This document shows, in pieces, positions 37,315-47,786 of a DNA stretch of 64,000 bases; the first letter of the stretch is position 1, and each line of letters opens with the position of its first letter. The notes under the pieces were generated by a model, which saw nothing but the letters and a program-made list of their open reading frames with translations, was not told where the DNA came from and made no database searches. The stretch is from Polytrichum commune (lineage: Eukaryota > Streptophyta > Polytrichopsida > Polytrichales > Polytrichaceae): the NCBI GenBank assembly GCA_950295325.1, contig OX485806.1:26290001-26354000 (forward strand), written 5' to 3'. Both the position numbers and the translations under genes were made by a program.

Positions 37315-38270
37315 AGAGTAGGGGTGCCCATCACCGATCACTTCAGAGATTCTACGCCAAATCTGGAGAAGTATAAGGTAATGCAAATCTATCATGTGTA
37401 GGAAGGTAGAATTCGAGAGGACTGCAAAATTCTTGGTAATTTTACTCTTTATATTGAACTTATTGTTAAACTCTGAAGCCAAAAGTTGTTTTGAACGTAT
37501 TACCAATGTCTAGAGTATAACATAACCGCTCATTTTGAGACAAATTCCTCCTCACTTTAGCACTCAAAAATGGGGACGTGTGTCATGGCATTATCAATTT
37601 CCTAGTGATACCATAACTAAGGTTGGAGACTTAGGGTTAGTTCCCGTGGAGGCCGCTTTGCCCACTAGATTCATTGTGCAAGCGGATTACATGGAAGCTA
37701 CCCCTTAGAGACTATGAAACATGGGAAACATAGTATTCGTAAAAGCGTCACATTCACATGTGATGTCTTTTTGTTTCAAGGCCGCTTCGGTTTCTAATCT
37801 TGTGGAGTGCACTTCCACTATGGAAAAAATTGCATTTTGAAACTAATATTGTATGGGCACCTATGGTCAAAGTTTATAGAGTAAAGTAAAAGTCCTTCTA
37901 TATCATGAATTCTATGTTTTGATTGCTATGAAGAGTGTTTGAAGTAAGAATGAAGAACATAGCATTCATGATGTTAAAAAAACTTGTTCCCTTCTTATCA
38001 CTAGCACATGCTACTAGCATTTTGTAAATACATCCATATGTAGTTGGCAAAAGTTGCCTTCAAAGACCAATTCAAGCCGGCCAACCTAATATTTAAGAAA
38101 TGGCATTTGTGACATTTTTGTGTACCATATGACATTTTCACGAATACCATGTTAAAACCTTATTGTAACCACCCACAAAAAGAAATGACTAAAATCGGTC
38201 CCAACCTTATCAAAATTATAGCATCCTGTAGTCCCAACGGGCTCATGGTCGGGAATAGGTGGAGCACTAT
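37315..38270. repeat. Dispersed repeat family, copy B
   Basis: Partner of 12958-13530, with about 400 bp of extra sequence between roughly 37730 and 38150. The extra part includes an inverted pair 'atcatgaattctatgtt' / 'aacatagcattcatgat' (37903 and 37960), which could be the ends of a small insertion. Confidence 0.65.
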
Positions 38271-38413
38271 CACTTATATTATTATAATGAAACACATGAT
38301 AACAATTGAATAATGCTATGAACCTAACAATAACTTGGTCTATTCTTTAGAATGACTTAGTTGGGTGAGTGTGCAATTGTGGGCCACTAGTGTACACAAC
38401 AATGAAACAATAA

Positions 38414-38652
38414 GAGAGTAAATTATCTCACATACGAGTGTACCTCTCATTCATTGAATACGAAACCCCTTAAATAACATGCATCCAACATGTTACTCTT
38501 AGAAGTTGATTTGACATTGGAATTACCTTTAACAACTATGTTGTAGTCTACTCGAGAATTGTTTGGGATGCATCGGCAACAAACCTATAGGAGGTCAAGT
38601 TTTTATGTTGGAATATGATGAGAGGTACACTCATGTATGATTAAACCCTCTC
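38414..38652. repeat. MITE-5, copy 1 (about 239 bp)
   Basis: Inverted terminal repeats of about 40 bp: 'GAGAG...catacgagtgtacctctcat' at the left, mirrored at the right by 'gatgagaggtacactcatgt...CTCTC'. Non-coding. No target duplication could be fixed. Confidence 0.7.
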
Positions 38653-38788
38653 TTTTGAGCCAACTAACTTGTCATGTTTGATGGACATGTACCTATATGG
38701 GCACATGATGAGTCATGCATGGTATAACAGTTAAATAGTTAGTAGAGGTAAATTTTTGTGACACCTATCAAAAGGGGACGGTTAGGGA

Positions 38789-39022
38789 GAGAGGGAACTA
38801 TCGTATATGAGCGTACCTCTCCTTCATCCAACACAAAAGCCATGAAGTAGAATGCAACCCAAACATTACTTTTTGAGTTGATTTGACACCATAATCACCT
38901 TTAATAACCCCAAATTAGTGTACTTGAGGTCGTTTGAGACGACTCGGCAACAAACCTATAGATGTTCTACTTTTTTATGTTGGATGAATGAGAGATATGT
39001 TTGTATACGACAATTCCTTCTC
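38789..39022. repeat. MITE-5, copy 2 (about 234 bp)
   Basis: Same interior as copy 1 ('gttgatttgaca', 'cggcaacaaacctata', 'ttatgttgga') with the same style of terminal inverted repeat. The two copies are direct neighbours about 136 bp apart. Confidence 0.7.
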
Positions 39023-40367
39023 TACAAAAATTGGTACCAATGTTGGTATGGTATGTAGTTGAATGCATGGGTGTCATTAAACAACATCAACAATGGTATT
39101 AAGAACCTACCCATGGGTATCAAGATTGTAAAACCAATCGAATACTGAAATCTGGCAATTCTAACTACCAAGGGACATCCATGTTGCTCATCCATAATGT
39201 GGGGACTTAATTTCTATTATATGAAATCCCCAACCTATTGAACTCTATGGTATGTTAGTTTTAACATGATCAACTTGTAAACACCCAAATTCATTTGTAA
39301 CACGGAGTTCAATATACAACTTTAGTTTTTTTACAGGTATATGTCTTATAATTTGTACTTTGCAACTTTGAAGTGGACCCTATATCTTATTCTCGTGTAG
39401 TTTTCTAAAATAGAAGATTGAACCCCTTGGGAGATTTATTCACAATATGCACCGATAAGAAGACAGTTGTGTACTTATTAAAACCCTACACCACCCTTTG
39501 TAAATGTTTGTGATGTGAAACATTCTAGAACATCTTGGAAAAAAGATGTCTTTGACTCAAAAATGGCACAAGAGACCCACATTGGACTACGGGGACATGT
39601 CCAACAACACCCACTAAGTTGCGTACAATACCAATGGATGTTGACACGTCGAGCCTAACTATAATCCAAAGTACTTCAATGTCTTCAACATAGATCGGGA
39701 CGTGCGGAGAACATGTGGGGATGGATAAAGCAAGGGCATGTTCACATACCATGGAATAGTGTTTACCACATACCATGTGTTTTTCCCCATGAAATACTAG
39801 CGGACATGTTGTCGTGTTACTTACAACACGCACCATAGATCAAGTCATATACCATTCCAAAGCTCCCTTTGGGACCACACCCATGTGAAGAGTCAAATAC
39901 TACCGCAACTAGAACAATGATCCGATTCCATGCACATGGATATCGGATCAAACTCACTAACATGATTTGTTTGCTTACCCAAAATATGCCAACTTTCCCA
40001 AGTTCCACATAGTACCCTAGCCTCACCGATGCTATTTACCTCGGTCACTTTTCTTGGGTCCCAAAGTACACTATTATGTGCTACGTTTTGAGGCGGCGAG
40101 ACATAGATTGTGTATGCGTGAGCCATGTGGAAGCGGATAAAGCAAAGACTCTACCACATAGCTTTGATGCATAGACCACCACATATGGGACTTGAGAGTC
40201 GAGGCTCGAGAGCTAGAGAGAGATCCTCTTGGAAGGGAATCGACACGTCGGTTAGTTATGTACACTTTGGTCTTTGAGCTAATAATTGATGTGGTGTATA
40301 CTATAGATTGGAGTATGTGGGAGACATGAAAGGATCGCTTTCATGGACATCATGATGGAAAAACAAA
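39023..40367. other. Intergenic, nothing recognised
   Basis: Open frames at 39525-40265 (minus) are overlapping and without codon bias or family signature. Confidence 0.4.
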
Positions 40368-40397
40368 GGGGGGGAGGGGCCCGGGGGGGGGGGGGGT
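40368..40397. repeat. G-rich tract
   Basis: Two long G runs separated by a short GCCC break, at the left edge of the tandem duplication that follows. It could form a G-quadruplex and is a likely site of sequencing length error. Confidence 0.85.
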
Positions 40398-41173
40398 GTA
40401 GAGCCTATAAGCTTAAGTTCGAGTTTTCTCTAGGTCACATGAGATGGTATTGCATGGAATACCAAGTTCACATCTCATGCAAGTTAATCCTTTCTTTCCC
40501 GACGGTGCATTCCAATGAACATGGCACTTTCATATTATTCTTGGTGTTCAAGGCGATTTGACCTGTATCATCATAATATTTGATGATTGACCATTTGTAT
40601 GTAAAAATCATCTCTATTATGAAGATATGGGAAGACATAGATGTCTTCATTTTAGAATAATTGAGAAGATCCAACAGTTGCAAAGTTGAAATTCCCAAGT
40701 TGGGGCATCTTGATGAGGTTTAATTGTTTTTAAAAGATAACATGGTGGATGAGGTACATTGATAATAATAGGAAAGTTGTGTAAATGTAGAGCCCATAAG
40801 CTTAAGTTCACGTTTTCTCTAGGTCGCATGAGATGATATTGCATGGAATACCAAATTCACATCTTATGCAAGTTAACCCTTTCTTTCCCGACGGTGCATT
40901 CCTATGAACATGGCATTTTCGTAATATTCTTGGTGTTCAAGGCAATGTTACCAATATCATCATAATGTTTTATGATTGACCATTTGTATTGAAAAATCAT
41001 CTCTATTATGAAGATATGGGAAGACGTAAATGTCTTCATTTTAGAAACATTGAGAAAATCCAACAGTTGCAAAGTTGAAGTTCCCAAATTGGGGCATCTT
41101 GACAAGGTTTAATTTTTTTTAAGATGACATAGTGGATGAGGTACATTGATAATAATAGAAAATTGTGTAAATT
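40398..41173. repeat. Tandem duplication, two 389-bp copies
   Basis: Copy 1 starts at 40398 and copy 2 at 40787. The two are nearly identical over most of their length ('gacggtgcattcc', 'tgaacatggca', 'ccaacagttgcaaagttga', 'ggatgaggtacattgataat'), making this the youngest-looking duplication in the intergenic part. Non-coding. Confidence 0.9.
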
Positions 41174-43294
41174 TAGAATACAAATATGTAAGGATTCGAG
41201 TCTCCAAATCTTGATTGCATGTGCCTATTCTAGAGGTGGTCAGATTACATCAACCAAACGATGAGTGTCTCTCGCGATGAATTTGAATGCTACTTTTCAA
41301 ACATTTTTGGTTCAGGGTGTTGCCCACATTGCTATAGATGGTGATCTCACAATGAGCAACACCCCATCCATCAAAATTAGTTGCCTCTTTCAAACCTTAG
41401 TGACCTTCTACTACGAGCTAAAAAAACCAAAAAAACTTTGGAGCACCGTGTCTTCTTCAAATTAGAATGAATTTGATGAGACTTGCATCTATCTATTATT
41501 CACAAAATTCAAGAATCTTTGTGCCAAGCAGGGGACCTAGATGAAGATACAGTGTGGCTCCATAGTGGTTCTATTTTTGGGAGAGAAAGCCCGTGAGACT
41601 CTTGTAGGTAACAAAAAGGATTAAGATGTGTGACCCTGTCGTGGGAACTTCCAATGCGGGTATACCTTGATTAACAAAGGTGAATCACGCAAATTGTCAT
41701 TTCAAAATTCAAAATCAAAGTTGGGACGCAAAAGTTATAGGAGGTCAAAGTGGAGTCTCTTGAAGTGATCGCAACAACCTTCCTATTTTTGGTAGGAATT
41801 GAACCTACGATAGTCAATGTACTTAGAGATTATAGTGCAATCTCGTTGGAACACATGGCCTTTTACATGGCTACCATAAGAGAATGAGGGAAGATGGGCA
41901 AATAGGAAGGCGGGTGGAAGAAAGGTCCCGACAAAGTTGCCTAAAGGCCAAAGAGGGCATCAATTGCTTTCAATGTGCATGAGTGTGAGAACTATAGGAA
42001 CCACTAAGAAATTGATTTGACCTTGAAATAGCACATGGCATCGCAAACAAGTCTATTAGGACTAAGTTGGGAGGAATGAAACACACATCTAATTTGTGAT
42101 GGAAGAAGCCCAAGTATCAATAGGGTGGGCATAGGAGAAATAGAATAGAGAGGTCCAAGAGAAACCACTATAATGTTTGAGATAAAAATATATATTGGGA
42201 CTTATTCAAGCTTGTTTGACCCATTTGACCACATTGGAATGAACATTTGATGTCCTCGATTAATCCAATGAGACCAAGGTGGACATGGCTAAATCCAACA
42301 CATCAATAATATGGACACCTACATATGAGTGGTATGTGGTTAGATGAGGATCCAAAAAAACACCAAAAATACACGTGTATGAAAGAGATTGGACTATGTG
42401 TTGTATGCATGTTATGAGCACGATTTTGATTTGCTGATTATTTTGCGCGAATTGTGTGTTTCATATCCTACATGAAGTTGGTGCAAAGAGAAACGTATCT
42501 AAATAACGCATGCCTACCTTTAGTTGAGAGAATGAAGCAAAAACACATATGATACATGGTCTTATCATACCCCATGAAATGGTTATCAACAAAGGAATGA
42601 GGGGAGGAGGGTCGGATTGGAAAGAATCATGGAAAATATGGGAAAATTGTGGAAACCACTTTACAATTGGTTTGGCCTTGCAATTGGCATGCAACCAACA
42701 TCCTAAATGGGTCCAACGGTACATCACTCCCACAAGAGTATTTCCCAACTCAAAATGGTGGCCAACATGTAAGAAATGTTGTATTTTCTTGTCTTTGGTC
42801 AATGGTGACTATTTCAAGTTAGTGACCATCAAATAAGCTTCTTTGAATTTGAGGGTGACCAACTTGAGATGGTCACTATCATCCAAAAACAAGAAGAGAC
42901 TAACATGAATGACGTGGCAGTTACCGTGTCGAGGTGGCAAACCCTCTCATGTGAGTGGTTTTGCATCCAACATAAAATCTTGACTCCTTATAGGTTTGTG
43001 GCTAATTCATTTCAAACAACATTGTCTAAGCCAATTCGGGGTCAAAACAAACAAACAAAAAACACATGTTGGACACCACACTATTACATGGTTTTTGATT
43101 TTGAATGAATGAGAAGTAATTTTGTATGTCCATCAACTAAGGTTGGGTTGTAATAGGGAATGGGGTCAAGAATGTTGGGGTGAAATACACTCCTTCGTGG
43201 AGCCCAAGTTCCGGATTGGACCCAAGCTCGGAGATTGACTTCTCAAACTAAGATGAGAGTTTGAAATTGGACCAAACATCTCAAGCAAGATATA
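41174..43294. other. Intergenic block
   Basis: A fragment related to the longer MITE-1 relative lies at about 42310-42530 ('gtggtatgtggttagatgagg', in parts, 'gagattggactatgtg'). No gene was supported. Confidence 0.4.
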
Positions 43295-43659
43295 TGGTAT
43301 GTGGGTGTTATTTGGTTTGTTTCCAAGTTCTCCATGTTCTACCAATTATATTTTCACAACAAAACTATGTGTTGCATATGTGACACATCAACAAACACTA
43401 AATTGAAAATCGAAAAAACTTTGATTTAGGGATGGTTATTGGAATTGTAGGTTTGTTGATTGCTTAATTGAGATACATGGGTCCTCCTAGTTGCGTCCAT
43501 TTGTTGAATATGAAATAGTTAATAAAAATTGAAGACATAGTCCAATATCTTTTTAGCATGTGTCTTTATGGTGTTTGTTCTTTGGATCTCACCTAACCAA
43601 ATGCTAAGCAAATACATGGGTCTGATTGAAAGAATGTTCAAATGACACCCACATACCTT
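43295..43659. mobile_element. MITE-1, most complete copy (about 365 bp)
   Basis: Terminal inverted repeats GGTATGTGGGTGTTATTT and the complement of GGTATGTGGGTGTCATTT, differing at one base in 18. Non-coding interior used as the reference for the other copies (506, 1480, 19387, 26250, 27402, 59438). The target duplication was not resolved. Confidence 0.85.
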
Positions 43660-44109
43660 GTAGTGGAAAATTGTGGTTGGTAGGTACACTAATAGTTGGA
43701 AACTTGTAGTTGATTGCATTAAATTCTACATCAATTGAGGTAAGGAAAAAAAAACAAAAAAAAAAAACGTTCGAGTCTTTTACCTTGACATGCGATGTCC
43801 ACTCACCGCCTCCCTCTCATGTCCACGTGAGCATGAGAGTGGGGGTAGCTTAATGCCTATTTTCATAGGTGGACCGTGTGGTCAGTGTTAGGGCTATGTG
43901 TTTTATGTTAGTTTTGGGTTTTAGTGTTAGTAAGTGTGTTTAGTCAAGTGGGACTAGGGCTTGTTTCTTTCCTAATTTCCTTTTGTTTAGGACTATGTGT
44001 CTTAGGTACCTTATAGCAAAACGGGAGAGAAATTCCATTAGTTTATGGATTTTGGAGTTGGGGGTTTATAGTTTATGAAGGAGTTTAACATTTGTTGTAT
44101 GTATAGTGC
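43660..44109. other. Intergenic with A-rich tract
   Basis: An A-rich tract at 43745-43768 lies on the plus strand. It is on the wrong strand to be the tail of the neighbouring minus-strand LINE. Confidence 0.4.
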
Positions 44110-46570
44110 CCCTTATTCATACCGTGATTATTATGGATGGTTGTACTATCCACCCTACTTGGAATAGGATTGGGTGGAGAATGTTGTATTTAACAAATTT
44201 ACAGTTGGTGGCTTCTGCATGAAATCTATTGTTGCAGTAAGCGAATTCAAATATTTGTTCTTTGAGGTTTGGTATGGGTGTGAAGGGTGATTTATCTGTA
44301 GTGGGGCTCCTAAGATGCACAATGTATCGAGTATGAGTCGACTTGGGCATTTACATCTTGATACATAGCATGTGCATGGAAGTAGCCACAAGAGTGTTGT
44401 GTTCTTAGGTGTGCAATCTTTAATGTTATCGGCGCATAGATTAGGGTAAAGCAACCGGTTGTGGGGTGGGCTAGTAGTGTGTTCGCTAGTGCATGTATTG
44501 CTTTCATGTGTAAGGTTATCCTTAGATTATATAGGTGTTTATAGTTCAACATGATAGTAGATGGAGGTATGTGCCATTTTGGTGGGATATGCATAAGCTA
44601 CATGTTGGGGATATGACTTGTTTGAGGATGCGTTTTTTTCGGTAGTTCTATAAGTATCTTCCATATCTAACTTTGAGGGATTTGTGTTATTTGCACATTA
44701 GTAATCTAGGGGGGCATCCCATACTAGATTTGACCATTTTATGTGTATGTTTGTGTTGGAGAGCTATTTGTTTATGTAAGGTTCTATATTTTTTTGCATG
44801 GGAGATGAGTGCACTTAAGTGTTTATTCTCTATGTAGTTCTTCATGTTGCAAATTAAGTTGTCATGTTGTGTGGATGTTGGGGGGGATAGATGGCCAATC
44901 TGGTGTTTGATGGCTGATCTTAGGTGGAAAGGGGTTTCTGTAATGCAAGGTTGTTTTGCTCCTTGTTTGGCCAATTTATTAGCCTCGTCGTTTCCAACGA
45001 TGTTTGTATGGGCTTTGACTTTGCGGATGATGATATTGTGGTGGGTTGTTTTGAACATATTTACTTTTCAGATTATGAAGAGCATATATGGGTGGTTATA
45101 ATGGGAGATGGGTTTCATATGTGGTTGAGGAGAATATACATCTTGTTGAGGCTATATGTGAACATGAATGTATATGTTGGGAGTGTTTTGGTGTGTGTTG
45201 CGGCATCAATAATGCATGTAATTTTGTTATGAGAATATTGGGGTATCCAAGTAAGTGAGCAACGATATTGACTCGTAGTGGTTCATTGAAAACTTTAGCT
45301 CCTGCAATATTGTCTTTTCCTTCTCCATCCGGTGGTGTGAATGAGCCATTTGTATAGTAGGATTGGGCAGGTGGGAAGTGTAGGGGAGGATAGGTGTTAC
45401 AGTTGGAGGGAGGGGGAGGGGTGTTGGCAGGTTGGATTGGTGGTGAGGGGGCATTGGGCTATGTGCCATGCTTTAGGGATTTTCATGTATGTTCTACTTA
45501 TATGGGTGTGGGTGTGGTGGGTAGGTGGTGCAAGTAGGGAAGAATGTTGTAGGGAGTTGTCGGAGGAAGGTGGATATTTGTGGTGTAGCAGGTGAGTGGA
45601 AGAGTATAAGAATGGATGTGAGTAGGGGTTTTGTTGTTGTTGTAGTATGCAGGCAAGGGCAATGTTTCGGTATATTATAAAGAGAGGGGTGAGATGGTAA
45701 GGAAAGGATTTACATGTGATTGTTGAAGCATGTTGGGTAGATCGTTTGTTCAGTCATCATGTGTGATGATAATAATTGTAGTGGAGCTATGATTGGTGTG
45801 TGTGGCTAGTCTTGCCCATTTGATAATTTTTGGGAGTATGTCTAGGGTTGTTATATGGGCTTACCCATATCCTTTCCCGAGGGATTCTTTTATGTTTTCT
45901 ATGGGATAGGCCAAGAACAGGTGTCAGAGTAATGATTATGAGGGGGTGGTGTTGTGTGAGATGTTGAATTTGATGTGGTCATATAGTCCTTGTGGGAGTT
46001 GTGTTGGTGCATGGGCGGTGGTGAGCGTTTGGGAGATGGGACAAAGAGTAATGGGGGGACAAATGGGAGTGGGAAATTGTGTAAACTTCTTAGTATAGTG
46101 AGACTACGTGCATAGAATCCATTTTGGAAGGTGGTGTTGCATTGTGTTGGTATGTGGTTTATGGAAACTATTAGGTTGTATATGATGTGCGGATTGTGAT
46201 ATGCTCGGAGGAGTTGGGCATGTTTGATTAGGTGATGGAGCTCTTGGTTGAGGTTAATGTTGTGTATGGGAGATTGAGCAAAGGGAATAAATGTTTTGAA
46301 TAGTGTGGCATATCCAAGTTTTAGTCCTGTGGAGTTTTCTTGGTAGTATTGAGAGTGTTTTTGTGGTATGTAGGTCCCATGTTTGGGGAGATATCTCCGG
46401 CGAGTAGAACGAGGGTAGAGGAGTGTGTGGAGGAGATGTGGAGGAGAGTTCTTATGAATTTTGTGTTTACTATGAGAGTGGTCAAGTTGTTGTATGTATG
46501 TATGTGTGTGTGTGTGTGGGGGGGGGGGTGTTTATGTGTATGTTGGGTGTACTTCGTATGCACATAGATG
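44110..46570 (-). mobile_element. Dead LINE (non-LTR retrotransposon) remnant with RNase H domain
   Basis: Read on the minus strand. The N-terminal end (46563 downward) contains 'VLLAGDISPNMGPTY' at about 46412-46368, the hallmark start of many LINE second ORFs and 2A-like in pattern. The RNase H domain starts near 45360 with 'YTNGSFTPPDGEGKDNIAG' and continues in a shifted frame with 'FTYSLNKMYILLNHI' (about 45165-45120). It then runs, 45058 downward, as 'IRKVKAHTNIVGNDEANKLA', the C-terminal RNase H motif. A downstream 'SPTCSLCIPPKWH' zinc-finger-like segment (about 44600) follows. The catalytic aspartates of RNase H read N and Y, and the frames shift repeatedly. Only about 1 kb separates the N-terminal motif from RNase H, too short for endonuclease plus reverse transcriptase, so the middle is deleted. 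Confidence 0.8.
44687..45058 (-). pseudogene. RNase H C-terminal part and linker of the LINE
   Basis: The longest surviving LINE frame (123 codons). 'KVKAHTNIVGNDEANKLAKQ' near its N terminus matches the last RNase H motif (histidine plus aspartate/asparagine), where the enzyme would cut the RNA strand of the RNA-DNA hybrid during reverse transcription. The upstream half of the domain lies in two other frames, so no functional enzyme is encoded. Confidence 0.75.
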
Positions 46571-46689
46571 GTGCCGGATGGTGTGCTCGTGGGTGTGAAA
46601 GTGTAGGGTCAATCTTGGTGATAGGTGGTACATCCATGATGTGTGTTTCCATTGTGACATATTAACAATGTATTATTTTCACATATATT

Positions 46690-47195
46690 GGACCCACACC
46701 CTAATGCAAACTCCTTGGGTCCCAATATTTTCTCATGACCAATAAAAACGATCAATTTTGATGTTTCTTTGATCTCAAATGTGTAAACTAAGTAACAAAC
46801 AGAAACACAGGGGACCATGGCTTTTCCACGGATTCTTTTACATGGCTACCACAAGTGAGTGAAACAAAAAAAGAGATCGGAGACGAAGACTCAAAATTGG
46901 TTTCTCAAACTTAGAGGATGGATTTCTTGAATTGAGTAAGCTGACACTTGGCAAGAAGGTTGATGCCATACTAGCACCACTTCAAATTTCCAAATACCTT
47001 GGACCTTGAACCTTGACCCTAACGTAAGCTCCGTGGGCTCACAAATTTGCTCTCGACCAATAGGATTGCTCGAGTTTGGAGTTCCTATGGTCTTCGACGC
47101 CTTGTATAAAGCAAGGAACTACTCACAAACCTATTTGGGAGCAGGGTTTTACCACGGGCCATTACATGGCTGCCACGAGTAAATGAAGTAAAGAA
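46690..47195. repeat. Two-copy repeat (about 330 bp) in the COL upstream region
   Basis: 46690-46870 and 47020-47195 share the ordered words 'accctaa-g-aa-ctcc-tggg', 'tctcNNgaccaata', 'gtgtaaNctaagNaac', 'ttacatggctNccacNagt' and 'gaNgNaaa'. Each copy holds a CCAAT box (46738 and 47057). Another 'ttacatggctaccataag' lies at 41865. The duplication may have brought extra CCAAT sites into the promoter; that role is inference. Confidence 0.6.
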
Positions 47196-47574
47196 GGATC
47201 CCCCCCCCCAATCCAGCGGGCAGAGGAGAAAATTCCACACGGGTAGCTGCCGGAGAGAAAGCGGGCATCGTCACTCTCCCTTCGCAAGTCCCCCGGCGTT
47301 CTTGCTTTGCGTGCAGGGACCCATCACCGGGTCACTCCCTCGTCCCACTTCCCCGCACTCACTCGCTCACTCGCTCACTCGCTCATCAACCAACAACAAC
47401 TGCTACCCGACTAAACTGAACTTATTATTCCAACCCCTAGATTCCGGAACCACTCACTCATCCCAATCTCACATCCCATCCCGTGTGGCGGCTCTGAGTG
47501 AGTTGGAGAAGACCACAATCACAACTTCAAAGAGAAAACTCTTGAGAGTGTTGGAGGCTTTTGAGAGTTCGCAG

Positions 47575-47606
47575 AGAGAGAGAGAGAGAGGGGGAGAGAG
47601 AGAGTT
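47575..47606. repeat. GA microsatellite in the COL 5' leader
   Basis: GA-rich run, partly interrupted by GGGG, about 180 nt before the COL start codon. GA/CT tracts are common in plant leaders. Confidence 0.8.
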
Positions 47607-47644
47607 GGGAGATTGTGAGGAGGAGGTTCAGGTGTTCGAGCTCC

Positions 47645-47713
47645 ATGTTGTCTTGGCGAAGGAGGTCCTTTCGTCGCTTGGAGGGACTGGCCCTGTTGCG
47701 GCGCCGCTTCTGA
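47645..47713 (+). CDS. Upstream ORF in the COL leader (22 codons)
   Basis: ATG at 47645 to TGA at 47711-47713, ending 73 nt before the COL start codon and in a different frame. It encodes a short arginine-rich peptide (about eight of 22 residues are R). If the transcript starts upstream of 47645, ribosomes would meet this ORF first, so it could dampen COL translation. The transcript start is unknown and the peptide need not matter. Confidence 0.35.
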   Translation: MLSWRRRSFRRLEGLALLRRRF

Positions 47714-47786
47714 GGGTTTGAGAGGATTGAGGAGGTTTGGAGGATTGATAGATCGATCTGCGAAGGACGGAGGGGGAGGTTTGAGT

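Noticed and set aside
43745-43768. A-rich tract as a LINE poly(A) tail
   Set aside because: It is on the plus strand, whereas the LINE runs on the minus strand and would leave a T tract here.
47302-47721. 139-codon frame across the COL leader
   Set aside because: No ATG start, crosses a GA microsatellite and is explained as 5' untranslated sequence.
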